Below the pieces are notes generated by a model. It worked only from the letters and a program-made list of their open reading frames with translations. It was not told the DNA's origin and did not search any database. 64,000 nt of DNA. Source: Bryobacteraceae bacterium (GTDB lineage Bacteria > Acidobacteriota > Terriglobia > Bryobacterales > Bryobacteraceae). The stretch's first letter is position 1. Each line of letters starts with the position of its first letter. The stretch lies in NCBI GenBank assembly GCA_030041495.1, contig JASHNT010000091.1, positions 217,124 to 281,123 of the forward strand, in the 5' to 3' direction. A program made the position numbers and the translations under genes. Of the stretch, positions 16,866 through 26,486 are shown piece after piece.

Positions 16866-19738
16866 GCGACAAGCAGTCCACGATCGTCGAAGCGCCGCCG
16901 CTAAAAGCGCCCGTGAATGGAAAAAACGGCCGCAACGGGCATCACCCCGCGGCGAAGCCGGTCTCGTTCACGGTGAATGGGCGATCCATTTCCTGCTCCC
17001 CGGATCAGACTATCCTTCAGGCGGCGCAAGAGAACGGCGTCGACATTCCCCGTCTGTGCTACATGGACGGGATGCGGGCCGACGGCAATTGCCGCACCTG
17101 CATGGTGGAGATCAAGGGCGAGCGCGTGCTCGCTCCTTCGTGCTGCCGCTATCCGAAGGAAGGCATGGAGGTCACCACCGACAGCGATCGCGCTGTGCTC
17201 AGCCAGAAGATGTCGATCGAGCTGCTGCTGGCCGATGTCGCCCAAACTCCCTACACGCTCAATTCCGAGCTCGATTTCTGGGCCAAGAAACTTAACATCG
17301 GCAAGCCGCGTTTCGCCGCGCGCCATCAGCCGACAGAGGATCTTTCGCATCCGGCGATGGCCGTCAATCTGGACGCCTGCATCCAGTGCAAACGCTGCGT
17401 GCGGGCATGCCGCGAAGTACAGGTCAACGACGTCATCGGCTACGCGCACCGCGGCAGCCATTCGAAAATCGTCTTCGATTTTGACGATCCCATGGGCGAT
17501 TCCACGTGCGTGGCCTGCGGCGAGTGCGTGCAATCCTGCCCGACCGGCGCGTTGATGCCGGCGCGCGGCATCGGAAAGATCTCCGTTGAGAAGAAGGTCG
17601 ATTCGGTATGCCCCTATTGCGGAGTCGGTTGCCTGCTCACTTACCAGGTTCGCGACAACAAGATCCTGTGGGTGGAAGGCCGCGACGGCCCGGCGAATTC
17701 GAATCGCCTGTGCGTGAAAGGCCGCTACGGGTTCGATTACGTCCAGCACAAGCATCGGCTTACCAAGCCGCTGATCCGCAAGCCCGGCATCCCCAAGACG
17801 AAGGACTTCGTGGTCGATCCTGAGAACTGGCAGGAAGTTTTCCGCGAAGCCACCTGGGATGAGGCTCTGGATTTCGCCGCCAAGGGCCTGCGCGACATTC
17901 GCGATACTCACGGCAAGCGGTCGCTGGCGGGCTTTGGCTCGGCCAAATGCACCAATGAAGAAGCGTATCTGTTCCAGAAGCTGGTGCGCGCCGGCTTCGG
18001 CTCCAACAACGTCGACCATTGCACGCGTCTATGCCATGCCTCGAGCGTCGCGGCTTTGATCGAAGGCATCAACTCCGGAGCGGTATCGAACCAGGTGCGC
18101 GACGTCGGCAAGGCGGAAGTGATCTTTGTCATCGGAGCCAACCCGACTTCGAATCATCCGGTGGCCGCCACATTTATCAAGAACGCGGCCAAGGCAGGCG
18201 CGACGCTTATCGTCGCGGACCCGCGCCGCAGCGATCTTTCGCGCCACGCCACTTACTTCCTCCAGTTCAACCCCGATACCGATGTGGCGCTGCTCAACGC
18301 GATGCTGCACACCATTGTCGAGGAAGGCCTGGTTGACAACGACTTCGTCCGCGACCGCACGTCCGGCTATGAAGCGCTAGCCGAAAACGTGAAGAAATTT
18401 TCGCCGGAAGCGATGGCGCCGATCTGCGGCGTCGACGCGGAAACCATTCGCACCGTCGCGCGGCTCTACGCGAAATCGAAAGGCTCCATGATCCTGTGGG
18501 GCATGGGCATTTCCCAGCACGTGCACGGAACCGATAACGCCCGCTGCCTGATCGCGCTGACGCTGTGCACCGGACAGATCGGCAAACCCGGCTCCGGCCT
18601 GCATCCTTTGCGCGGGCAGAACAATGTGCAGGGCGCGTCCGACTCCGGCCTGATCCCGATGTTCTACCCGGATTATCAGCACGTGACTGCGCCGGCCGCG
18701 CGGGAGCGGTTCGAAAAGCTGTGGGGTACCCCGCTCGATCCCGTCACTGGGCTGACGGTGGTGGAGATTATGCACGCCGCGAAGAAACATGAGATCCGCG
18801 GCATGTACGTCATGGGCGAAAATCCCGCGATGTCCGATCCCGACGTGGACCACGCAAGAGAAGCGATGGCCGCGCTGGATCATCTGGTGGTGCAGGATAT
18901 TTTCCTTACGGAGACTGCTTATTTGGCCGACGTGGTACTGCCTGCGACGGCGTGGCCGGAGAAAGTCGGCACCGTCACAAACACGGACCGCATGGTGCAG
19001 CTCGGGCGTAAGGCCATCGAGCCGCCCGGCGACGCTCGCGAGGATTTCTGGATTCTCAACGAACTGGCTCGCCGGCTGGGCATGAGCTCGTATTACAACC
19101 ACCCACGCGAAGTCTTCAACGAAATGCGCAAGTGCATGGATTCAATCGCCGGCATCACGTGGGACCGGCTGGAGCGCGAATCCTCCGTCACCTATCCATG
19201 CGTGAAGGAAGGCGATCCGGGGGACCCGGTGGTGTTTATCGAAAACTTTCCCACCGCCTCCGGACGCGGCAAGTTCGTTCCCGCGGACTTGATCTCCGCG
19301 GCGGAACGGCCCGATTCCGAATACCCGATGGTGCTGATCACCGGCCGCCAGCTCGAACACTGGCACACCGGAGCGATGACGCGGCGCGCCTCCGCGCTCG
19401 ATTCACTGGAGCCGGAGCCGGTGGCTTCGGTTCACCCGCTGGATCTCGAAAGCCTCGGCGTCACGCCGGGCGGATTGGTCACCATCGAATCCCGGCGTGG
19501 CCGCATTTCGCTCTACGCGCGCGCCGATTTCGGCACTCCCCGCGGGGCGGTCTTCGTTCCCTTCTGCTTCTATGAAGCAGCCGCGAACAGGCTGACCAAT
19601 CCGGTGCTCGATCCCTTTGGCAAGATTCCGGAGTTCAAGTACTGCGCGATTAAAGTCAGCAAGGGCGGCGCGGAGCCGCTGCGGTTGAGCTTCGGCGGCG
19701 GCGTGCTGCTGGATCAACCGGCCGAAGCCGCGCGGTAA
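16862..19738 (+). CDS. fdhA: formate dehydrogenase catalytic subunit (bis-MGD, Cys type)
   Basis: 958 residues from ATG 16862. Order: 2Fe-2S plant-type ferredoxin domain (C66, C77, C80, C94), His-Cys type segment, two 4Fe-4S ferredoxin sites (DACIQCKRCVRAC; CVACGECVQSCPTGA), then the molybdopterin domain with its own 4Fe-4S (VCPYCGVGC and a Cys about 27 residues on). The metal ligand is cysteine, in DHCTRLCHASSV (about C391), not selenocysteine. This matches NAD-linked FdsA-type enzymes: formate + NAD+ to CO2 + NADH together with the NuoEF partner. No signal peptide, so cytoplasmic. Its 3' end overlaps the converging RibD-like gene by 83 bp. No fdhD is in the window. Confidence 0.93.
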   Translation: MSDKQSTIVEAPPLKAPVNGKNGRNGHHPAAKPVSFTVNGRSISCSPDQTILQAAQENGVDIPRLCYMDGMRADGNCRTCMVEIKGERVLAPSCCRYPKEGMEVTTDSDRAVLSQKMSIELLLADVAQTPYTLNSELDFWAKKLNIGKPRFAARHQPTEDLSHPAMAVNLDACIQCKRCVRACREVQVNDVIGYAHRGSHSKIVFDFDDPMGDSTCVACGECVQSCPTGALMPARGIGKISVEKKVDSVCPYCGVGCLLTYQVRDNKILWVEGRDGPANSNRLCVKGRYGFDYVQHKHRLTKPLIRKPGIPKTKDFVVDPENWQEVFREATWDEALDFAAKGLRDIRDTHGKRSLAGFGSAKCTNEEAYLFQKLVRAGFGSNNVDHCTRLCHASSVAALIEGINSGAVSNQVRDVGKAEVIFVIGANPTSNHPVAATFIKNAAKAGATLIVADPRRSDLSRHATYFLQFNPDTDVALLNAMLHTIVEEGLVDNDFVRDRTSGYEALAENVKKFSPEAMAPICGVDAETIRTVARLYAKSKGSMILWGMGISQHVHGTDNARCLIALTLCTGQIGKPGSGLHPLRGQNNVQGASDSGLIPMFYPDYQHVTAPAARERFEKLWGTPLDPVTGLTVVEIMHAAKKHEIRGMYVMGENPAMSDPDVDHAREAMAALDHLVVQDIFLTETAYLADVVLPATAWPEKVGTVTNTDRMVQLGRKAIEPPGDAREDFWILNELARRLGMSSYYNHPREVFNEMRKCMDSIAGITWDRLERESSVTYPCVKEGDPGDPVVFIENFPTASGRGKFVPADLISAAERPDSEYPMVLITGRQLEHWHTGAMTRRASALDSLEPEPVASVHPLDLESLGVTPGGLVTIESRRGRISLYARADFGTPRGAVFVPFCFYEAAANRLTNPVLDPFGKIPEFKYCAIKVSKGGAEPLRLSFGGGVLLDQPAEAAR

Positions 19739-20276
19739 GCTTCCGCCATCGAGCGTGTTTCACGCGATAGCGGAGGAGCACACAACCGTTCTTGAAAGCT
19801 TGCGACCTGACCAACTCCAGGTCGACCTGCCGGTTCATCGGCGGCACGGCGGGAATTCCGGACCCTAATAACACCGGATGGATGTTGAACCCGACCTCGT
19901 CAATCAAGTCCGCTTCAAGCAGCGATTTCGCCAGGCTGCCGCCGCCTAGCAGGCAGACCTCTTTGCCGTCTTTGGATTTGAGGTTCCTGACAAAATCCGC
20001 GGCTTCCGCTATCACAGTCACGTTGCCATGGGGTCCCGTCTCAAGTGTCCGCGAAAACACGTAGGTCGCCATCGCGCCCGACTGTCCGCCGCCGCCACCC
20101 ATGCGGCGGCTGATCTCGTAAGTCCTTCGCCCCATCAGGATCGTATCCACTGTGCCCCAGTAATCCGCCATGAATGCACGCAGCTCGTCGCTCCAGAGCA
20201 ACCAGTCCATGGAATCGTCTAAGCGGGCGAGGTAGTTGTCCAGGCTGGCCGCGCCTCCGTAAGTTATCTTGCGCAT
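19656..20276 (-). CDS. RibD C-terminal / dihydrofolate-reductase-like protein
   Basis: 206 residues. MRKITYGGAASLDNYLA, TILMGRRTYE, KEVCLLGGGSLAKSLLEADLIDEVGFNIHPVLLGSG and a C-terminal VLLRYRV match the NADPH-dependent RibD_C/YwjB family. Family members reduce small heterocycles; the substrate is unknown. GGGGAG lies 7-8 nt before ATG 20276. The last about 30 residues are Arg/Ala-rich and encoded antisense to the end of fdhA; the core family fold ends before them. Divergent from tpx with a 49-bp spacer. Confidence 0.83.
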   Translation of the reverse strand: MRKITYGGAASLDNYLARLDDSMDWLLWSDELRAFMADYWGTVDTILMGRRTYEISRRMGGGGGQSGAMATYVFSRTLETGPHGNVTVIAEAADFVRNLKSKDGKEVCLLGGGSLAKSLLEADLIDEVGFNIHPVLLGSGIPAVPPMNRQVDLELVRSQAFKNGCVLLRYRVKHARWRKLTARLRPVDPAARRRRSSTAAAPRRPC

Positions 20277-20312
20277 CCCGGCTCCCCGAAACAGAATCGC
20301 CTTTGAAGCTTC

Positions 20313-20318
20313 TACAAT
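20313..20318 (+). promoter_or_regulatory. -10 box 7 nt before tpx start (leaderless candidate)
   Basis: TACAAT, then AGTACCT, then ATG 20326. The 8-bp palindrome GAAGCTTC (20305-20312) touches it in the short divergent spacer. No Shine-Dalgarno is present. Confidence 0.45.
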
Positions 20319-20325
20319 AGTACCT

Positions 20326-20847
20326 ATGGAAAGAATTGGAGCAACAACACTAAAAGGGAACCCATTGACGGTGCTCGGGCCAGAGCTGCAAGTAGGAGAA
20401 GCCGCGCCCGAATTTCAAGCTGTGGATAACGCGCTGAAGCCGGTCACTCTGGCTTCGACTGGGAATGGAGTGCGAATCTTCAGCGTGGTGCCTTCGCTCG
20501 ACACCCCGGTCTGCGATGCCCAGACCAAGCGCTTCGAGGAGGAAACCGGCAAGCTGCCCAATGTGAGTATCTACACCATCAGCATGGACCTGCCGTTCGC
20601 GCAAAAGCGCTGGTGCGGCGCCTTCGGTGTGGACCACGTGAAGATGGTCTCGGATCATCGCGACGGCTCCTTCGGCCAGGCGTACGGCACGCTGATCAAG
20701 GACCTGCGCATCTTGAGCCGGGCGATCTTCGTGATCGATCCGCATAACAAGATTCGCTACGTGGAGTATGTCAAAGAGGTCGGCGACCACCCCAACTACG
20801 AGGCGGCTCTGGCGGCTGCGAAGGCCGCGGGCGCCGCAGTCGCATAA
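20326..20847 (+). CDS. tpx: thiol peroxidase Tpx (atypical 2-Cys peroxiredoxin)
   Basis: 173 residues from ATG 20326, the usual family length; the ORF track starts 19 codons early. Peroxidatic Cys in SVVPSLDTPVCDAQT, resolving Cys in KRWCGAFG, plus LILSR-type SRAIFVIDP. Reduces hydroperoxides with thioredoxin in the cytoplasm or periplasm; there is no signal peptide, so cytoplasmic here. Confidence 0.93.
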   Translation: MERIGATTLKGNPLTVLGPELQVGEAAPEFQAVDNALKPVTLASTGNGVRIFSVVPSLDTPVCDAQTKRFEEETGKLPNVSIYTISMDLPFAQKRWCGAFGVDHVKMVSDHRDGSFGQAYGTLIKDLRILSRAIFVIDPHNKIRYVEYVKEVGDHPNYEAALAAAKAAGAAVA

Positions 20848-20870
20848 CTCCCGTCACGGATCGGCGTGTT

Positions 20871-21080
20871 CTAAAGCTTGGGGATGCTGTCGAGCGCGAA
20901 CAGCAGTCCGGCCACGCTCAACATCACGCCCAGCGCGCGGTAGACGCGCAGGAACCAAACCCGGCGATCGGGCGTCAGCTTTTCAAACCGATTTCCGCTC
21001 CACAGGCGCGCGGCCTGCATCGGCGCGGAGATGATGAAGAGGCCCAGCGCCAGGGCGATCGTGCTGACCAGGATGTTCAT
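20871..21080 (-). CDS. small two-helix membrane protein
   Basis: 69 residues, with hydrophobic segments at about 3-22 and 48-65 flanking a basic loop (RLWSGNRFEKLTPDRRVWFLRVYR). No known family recognised. Upstream spacing to the RND pump is 17 bp on the same strand, so it may be co-transcribed with it. AGAGG lies about 13 nt before ATG, which is weak. Coding status rests on the plausible amphipathic composition and operon position. Confidence 0.5.
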   Translation of the reverse strand: MNILVSTIALALGLFIISAPMQAARLWSGNRFEKLTPDRRVWFLRVYRALGVMLSVAGLLFALDSIPKL

Positions 21081-21097
21081 GGCCGTGCGGAGAACCT

Positions 21098-24000
21098 CTA
21101 GACTTCTTCACCCATTTCGGCTTCCGGCAGTATGTCGTGGTCGCGGGCAAACCACACGTACAGGGTCGGCAGCAGGAAGATACTCATCACCAGGTCGGCG
21201 ATCAGTCCGCCGACAATGACAATCGCGAAGGGCCGTTGCGAATCCGAGCCGATTTCATGCGACATGGCGGCGGGCAGCAATCCCAGGGTCGCCACCAGCA
21301 TGGTCATCATGATGGGGCGCAGCCGGAGCACCGCGCCTTCCACCGCGGATTCGACCACGGTATGCCCGCGGGCGCGAAGCTGGTTGATGTATTCGAGCAT
21401 GATGACTCCGGTCTGCACCGAGACTCCGAACAGGGCCAGGAATCCGACGCCGGAGGAAACGCTGAAGTTGGTGTGCGTCACCAGCAGCGCCAGCAAGCCG
21501 CCCACGCGCGCGAGGCCGACGTTGATCAGAATCAGGCTGGCCCACTTGAAAGAGCGGAACATGGTGTACAGAATCAGGAAGATCAGCACGATGGTCAGCG
21601 GCACGATGTAGCTGAGCCGCGCTTCGGCGCGCTGTTCGCTTTCGTACTCGCCCTCCCAGCCCCACTGGTAGCCGCGCGGCAATTTGATTTGGGCGGTCTT
21701 GGGGAACAGGACCGGATCGATCTTTTCCTGCGCTTCATGCACCGCGCCGCCCAAATCGCGCCCGCGCACGCTATATTTGATCGCCACGTAGCGCTGGACT
21801 GCTTTGCCTTTGTCGGGGTTGCCTTCGCGATAGATCTCGGAAGCGCCGTCGAGCTCCTGCATCTTGGTCAACTGCGCAAGCGAAACGCGCTCGCCTGAAG
21901 GCGAAAGCAGCCGGATGTTTTCGATCGCCTCGCGGGTGCTGCGGAACTGCGGCAAGTACCGCATCACCAGATCGTAGCGGGCCTCGCCCGCGTCCGGCAT
22001 TCCGTCGCGCGGGCCGATAACCTGCGTGAGCGCGTTGCCTCCTACGGCGGTCTGAATCGCGTCCTCGACGTCGGCGACGTTGATCTGGTATCGCGCGGCG
22101 GCCTGCCGGTCCACCTGGAAGTAGTCGTTCGGTTGGCCGAGCACCTGAAAGACGCCCAGATCCTTGATCCCCGGGACAGTGCGCATGATCTCCACGGCTT
22201 CGTTGGCTTTTTCCTCCAGCACGCGCAGGTCATCGCCGTAGAGCTTGGTGGCAAGCTGACCCTTGACACCGCTGACCGCTTCCTCCATGTTGTCCTCGAT
22301 GGGCTGGGAGAAATTCCAGATCACGCCGGGGATTTTTTCCAACTCGTGATTCATCGCCGCGATGACTTCGTTCTTGTTTTGGTGGAACGCGGGCCGCCAT
22401 TCTTCCTTGGGTTTCAGGTCCACGAAGTATTCAGTGTTAAAGAAGCTGGTGGTGTCGGTGCCGTCATCGGGGCGGCCCGTCTGGCTGGTGCATTGGGTGA
22501 CTTCCGGGAACGAGCACAACACCAAGCGAGCCTCATTCGAAAGCCGGATGCCTTCCGTGGGTCCAGTCGAAGGCGCGAGGGTGCCGCGCACCCACAGCGA
22601 GCCTTCATCCAGATGCGGTAGAAATTCGGAGCCGATCACGCCGCCCTGCCACAGGTACAGCGCGACGCCGGTGCTGATGATGGCCACGGTCACGGTGATC
22701 CAACGCAGGTGGATCGCGCCGCGCACGGCCCTGCGGTAGCCGCCTGTGAGCCAGGTCATGAGCGGGTTGTGCCATTCGCTAGTCCCCTTGGGGAAGAAGA
22801 AGCTGGACAAAACCGGCGCTACCAACATCGAAAAGATCAATGCTCCCAGCAGGGCAAACGCGACGGTCCAGGCCATCGGCTTGAACAAGCGGCCTTCCAC
22901 CGCCTGCAAGGTGAAAATAGGCAAATAGGCAGTGATGATGATGCCGATGGCGTAAAACACCGGACGCTGGACTTCGTGCGCGGCCTCGTTGATTTTTTCG
23001 CGCGCCGTGCGGGTGTCGCCTTCGCGGCGATGGCCCAAGTGGCGGATGATATTCTCCACCATGACCACCGCGCCGTCCACGACCATGCCGAAATCCAGCG
23101 CGCCCAGTGAGAGCAGATTCGCCGGAATCCCTTTGATACTCAGACAACCCGCGGCAAACAGGAGCGAGAACGGAATGGTCAGCGCGACGATGATGGCTCC
23201 ACGCACATTCCCAAGGAACATGAACAGGATCACCACCACCAGCGAGATGCCGATAGTGAGATTCTCCAGAACCGTATGAGTGGTTAAATGCACCAGGTCA
23301 CTGCGGTCGATGAAAGGAACCACTTTGACGCCCGGGGGGAGGATCACGTCGTTCAGCTCTTTCACCTTGGCCTGGATGCCCTTGAGCGCCGCGTCGGCAT
23401 CGGCTCCTTTGCGCAGCAGCACGATGCCGCTGACCACGTCGTCATTGTCGATGATTCGGCCGTCCGGAAGATGAGTCGATCGCGCGAACTGGCCCAGCCG
23501 GATCTTGGGACCTTGCTCCACAACTGCGATATCCGAGATCTTCAAAGGCGTGCCGGTCTTGGTCATGATGACCGTGTTCCTGATGTCATCCACGGTTTTG
23601 ACCAGCCCGACTTCGTTAATGTTGATCTGCTGCAGGCCGGCTTCGATGAAGCTGCCTCCGGCGTTGGCGTTATTGTTGGTGAGCTGCTGCTCCACCTGCG
23701 CCAGGCTCAATCCGTAGGCGATCAGCTTGTTGGGATCGACGCGTACCTGGTATTCGCGGGTGGGCCCGCCGAAACTGGCGACATCCACCACATTCTGCAC
23801 GGATTTGAAATTTTTTTCGATGACCCAGTCTTCGATCGATTTCAGATCCATGACGTCGTAGGCGGGGTTGGAGCTGTGCAGGGTAAAGAAATAGATCTGG
23901 CCGACCGGGCTCCAATCGGTTCCGATTTGGGGAACCACACCCGGCGGCAGCGTTACTTGCGACAAGCGCTCCAACACGCGCTCACGATTCCAGGCGTTCT

Positions 24001-24304
24001 GTTCGTCGTCGTCGAAAATCAGTTTGAGATCGGAAAGGCCGAACAACGAAAACGACCGCAGGTGAGTAACGTGCGGCACGCCGTTCATGACGATCTCTAA
24101 CGGGATGGTGACCTGTTGCTCTATCTGCTCCGCGGAGATACCTGGCCATTGGGTGATGATCTCCACATAGTTGTTGGCGACATCCGGATAAGCTTCGACC
24201 GGGAGGTTATGAAACGAATAGGCGCCCCAGGCAAATAGCAGGACAGCGGCAGCCAGAACGAGAAGCCGGTTGGTTAATGCAAAGTCGACTAGTTTACGGA
24301 TCAC
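21098..24304 (-). CDS. czcA: RND heavy-metal efflux pump, CzcA/CusA type
   Basis: 1068 residues, the normal RND length. N-terminal helix then LPVEAYPDVANNYVEIITQWPGISAEQIEQQVTIPLE, the heavy-metal-efflux signature; GALDFGMVVDGAVVMVENI in TM4 carries an Asp used for proton relay; duplicated halves are evident (FLALFGVSVQTGVIMLEY in the second). Inner-membrane proton antiporter expelling metal cations from periplasm or cytoplasm. No adjacent membrane-fusion or outer-membrane factor gene is present, so it must pair with distant partners. Start GTG 24304; 174 bp of unremarkable DNA separates it from the LuxR gene. Confidence 0.92.
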   Translation of the reverse strand: MIRKLVDFALTNRLLVLAAAVLLFAWGAYSFHNLPVEAYPDVANNYVEIITQWPGISAEQIEQQVTIPLEIVMNGVPHVTHLRSFSLFGLSDLKLIFDDDEQNAWNRERVLERLSQVTLPPGVVPQIGTDWSPVGQIYFFTLHSSNPAYDVMDLKSIEDWVIEKNFKSVQNVVDVASFGGPTREYQVRVDPNKLIAYGLSLAQVEQQLTNNNANAGGSFIEAGLQQININEVGLVKTVDDIRNTVIMTKTGTPLKISDIAVVEQGPKIRLGQFARSTHLPDGRIIDNDDVVSGIVLLRKGADADAALKGIQAKVKELNDVILPPGVKVVPFIDRSDLVHLTTHTVLENLTIGISLVVVILFMFLGNVRGAIIVALTIPFSLLFAAGCLSIKGIPANLLSLGALDFGMVVDGAVVMVENIIRHLGHRREGDTRTAREKINEAAHEVQRPVFYAIGIIITAYLPIFTLQAVEGRLFKPMAWTVAFALLGALIFSMLVAPVLSSFFFPKGTSEWHNPLMTWLTGGYRRAVRGAIHLRWITVTVAIISTGVALYLWQGGVIGSEFLPHLDEGSLWVRGTLAPSTGPTEGIRLSNEARLVLCSFPEVTQCTSQTGRPDDGTDTTSFFNTEYFVDLKPKEEWRPAFHQNKNEVIAAMNHELEKIPGVIWNFSQPIEDNMEEAVSGVKGQLATKLYGDDLRVLEEKANEAVEIMRTVPGIKDLGVFQVLGQPNDYFQVDRQAAARYQINVADVEDAIQTAVGGNALTQVIGPRDGMPDAGEARYDLVMRYLPQFRSTREAIENIRLLSPSGERVSLAQLTKMQELDGASEIYREGNPDKGKAVQRYVAIKYSVRGRDLGGAVHEAQEKIDPVLFPKTAQIKLPRGYQWGWEGEYESEQRAEARLSYIVPLTIVLIFLILYTMFRSFKWASLILINVGLARVGGLLALLVTHTNFSVSSGVGFLALFGVSVQTGVIMLEYINQLRARGHTVVESAVEGAVLRLRPIMMTMLVATLGLLPAAMSHEIGSDSQRPFAIVIVGGLIADLVMSIFLLPTLYVWFARDHDILPEAEMGEEV

Positions 24305-24478
24305 TTAACCCGCACTGTAGCGAGTCTCAAGCGACTATTCCAGATATCTTACGAGTGCATACCGACCGCGCTTCGGTGGAGCATACATATGGTCAATCGG
24401 AGGAGCGCACGCGATTAATGGCAGTGAACCGAGAGGCTAATCTTTGGATTGCCACGTATACATGAACTTTCACGTGTC

Positions 24479-25405
24479 TCATAAAAGGTTGCGATATTGT
24501 TCCAGGGCGACGCGCACCAATTGGCTGCGAGTGCGCACGCCGGTCTTGGTGAAGAGCTGCTGAAGAGTGTTCTTAACGCCGCTTTCCGATAGATTCATGC
24601 GCGCGGCAATCTCCTTGTTGGCCAAACCCTGAACCAGATACCGAAGCACGTCCATCTCACGCTGGCTCAATGGAACCTGCTCAGCCGGAGCGGCGTTCCC
24701 GGCGGTTGCCGACGTCTCATCGGTATCTTCGGTGACGTCAGCGATGATCGCGGCGAGCTTGGGCGCGTTCCCTTCTTTATAAGTCGAGAACCATACGTCA
24801 GCGATAAAAATCTCGCCCGTGCCGCGATGGCCGCGGCATTGCATCGATGCTCGGAATTGCGGCGCTTCTTCCCAGCGCAGGGCATGATGCAGTTCCGGAA
24901 GGAACGCCGCGATGGGATTGCCGACCAGCTTGTCGTCGCGCGGAGCCAGCAAGTCCAGCGCCGCTTGATTGGCGAGCTCAATGAAGCCACGCTCATCCAC
25001 CGTAACAATCGCGGCAGAGCTGGTCTCGACCAGTGCGCGCAACCGGTCCTGAGCCGCCAAGCTGATGCGATGCGCGTCCATACTCAGCCTGCGGTTGCGG
25101 CTCAACTCCGCCACGAACAATCCGCAGCCGGCTAAAGCAAGAGCCTCAAAGGAGAAACGAATGGAAGACCGGGGCAAGGAACTGAACAGCTCCGCCAGAA
25201 CGGCGCAGATCACGCCCAGCATCGCTACTGCCCACAGCGGCAGAAATCCAGCCACCAGCATGATCGGAAACAGGTAGAGGAAACCGAGCGAGACGTAGGG
25301 CATGGTCCACCAGTCCACTACAGCGACCACCAACATGATCGCGAAACTCAGCAGGAAAACAGCGGTCCGGTTGCGTTCGTCCCAAACGCGTTCGAGATGA
25401 GGCAT
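24479..25405 (-). CDS. membrane-anchored PAS sensor with LuxR/NarL-type HTH
   Basis: 308 residues. Residues about 14-85 form three or four membrane helices (MASE-like, LSFAIMLVVAVVDWW, LYLFPIMLVAG). Residues about 120-225 are a PAS domain (LRALVETSSAAIVTVDERGFIELANQAALDLL). Residues about 245-305 are a LuxR HTH (LSQREMDVLRYLVQGLANKEIAARMNLSESGVKNTLQQLFTKTGVRTRSQLV). A one-protein transmembrane regulator: DNA binding at the membrane face, controlled by the PAS ligand or redox state. It is the next gene downstream of the PEP-CTERM gene, whose promoter has a NarL-type 7-2-7 site, making that a candidate target. Confidence 0.85.
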   Translation of the reverse strand: MPHLERVWDERNRTAVFLLSFAIMLVVAVVDWWTMPYVSLGFLYLFPIMLVAGFLPLWAVAMLGVICAVLAELFSSLPRSSIRFSFEALALAGCGLFVAELSRNRRLSMDAHRISLAAQDRLRALVETSSAAIVTVDERGFIELANQAALDLLAPRDDKLVGNPIAAFLPELHHALRWEEAPQFRASMQCRGHRGTGEIFIADVWFSTYKEGNAPKLAAIIADVTEDTDETSATAGNAAPAEQVPLSQREMDVLRYLVQGLANKEIAARMNLSESGVKNTLQQLFTKTGVRTRSQLVRVALEQYRNLL

Positions 25406-25599
25406 GGAAACAGCAATTATCTCACCGCCGTTCAGCGTCGAGGACTAATCAAGCGATTAGCGCACTTGTGGGCATTGATCTTTTGGAGAGACAAAAGATT
25501 GAGAAGCGAGCGCCCGGACACCACCGCTGGATCCAGCCTGTCATGGGCGTCAATTGAAAACAGACAAGCCGCTGAGCTGCCTTGCCTGGAAGCGACTGC

Positions 25600-26394
25600 C
25601 TACCGGGACTTCCTCCGCGCCCATACGCGCCCCAAGCTCCCGACGCCGAGCAACACACCTCCCACGAGAGCCAGAGTGGAGGGCTCAGGGACGGGCGCGA
25701 TCTCCGTTTCTATCAGGCCAACGTCTGTTAGCAGATCGCCACTGGCGCCGGGAGTGTCGCTGATGAACTCGATGTAATCGGTGCTTGCGCTGACTGTGAG
25801 CGGCAAGCTCGTGATGTTGCCATCAGTCGTATCTTCCGGAGAGAGGTTCAGATTGGAATTGTAGTAAATGCAGTTCAGCGCGGAAGGCGATGCAATACAG
25901 CCGCTATTCCCGAAAATGATGGTGGTCGCAGCGGAGTTATTGCGCACGTCCCACGCCATTCCTGCGCTGCTGGTGAGATAGCCTTGGGGGCCAAGCAAAT
26001 CATAGCTGAGAACGTAAGTGCCCGCCGTCAGAGACAAAGCCGCAGATTCCAACTGTCCTTGAGTGTTTGTACCCGTCCCGTCGAGGTCGACGCAGTTGGC
26101 CGACGCATCAGACGCTGCACAAATGCCCTCGAAGGGCACTAAGTTGTCGGGGTCACCATTCGGTATGGAGCCGATATTGCCGAGTACGTCCACGTTGGTT
26201 CCGTTGAGGGTCGAGAATCCTCCCGCTCCACCCAATGTGAAGCTGTCAATCGTAATCTGGTCTTCTAGTACCGAGGAAGTGCTGAAATTATCGTTGATGA
26301 TGTTGACCGGGCTTGCCACCACAGGAATGGAGACGCCAGATAGAAGAGCGAAGAGCACTCCTCTGCTCAATGCTCCTCGATGAGACAATATCAT
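25600..26394 (-). CDS. PEP-CTERM sorted exoprotein
   Basis: 264 residues. Signal peptide MILSHRGALSRGVLFALLSGVSIPVVAS, then a beta-rich body (NIINDNFSTSSVLEDQITIDSFTLGG...), and a C-terminal PEP-CTERM signal: VPEPSTLALVGGVLLGVGSLG followed by RVWARRKSR. Such proteins are processed by exosortase (EpsH) and linked to the surface or exopolysaccharide; no exosortase gene is in this window. GGAGG is 8-9 nt before ATG 26394. Two Asp-rich loops (DLDGTGTNTQG) could bind calcium (inference). Confidence 0.88.
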   Translation of the reverse strand: MILSHRGALSRGVLFALLSGVSIPVVASPVNIINDNFSTSSVLEDQITIDSFTLGGAGGFSTLNGTNVDVLGNIGSIPNGDPDNLVPFEGICAASDASANCVDLDGTGTNTQGQLESAALSLTAGTYVLSYDLLGPQGYLTSSAGMAWDVRNNSAATTIIFGNSGCIASPSALNCIYYNSNLNLSPEDTTDGNITSLPLTVSASTDYIEFISDTPGASGDLLTDVGLIETEIAPVPEPSTLALVGGVLLGVGSLGRVWARRKSR

Positions 26395-26486
26395 TCTGTG
26401 ACCCTCCGACCCGGGTTCTTGTTTTTATAGCGAGTATGCCCATCTCTCCGACAGAGCTACTCCAGACACTTAATGCTTGAAAGGCC

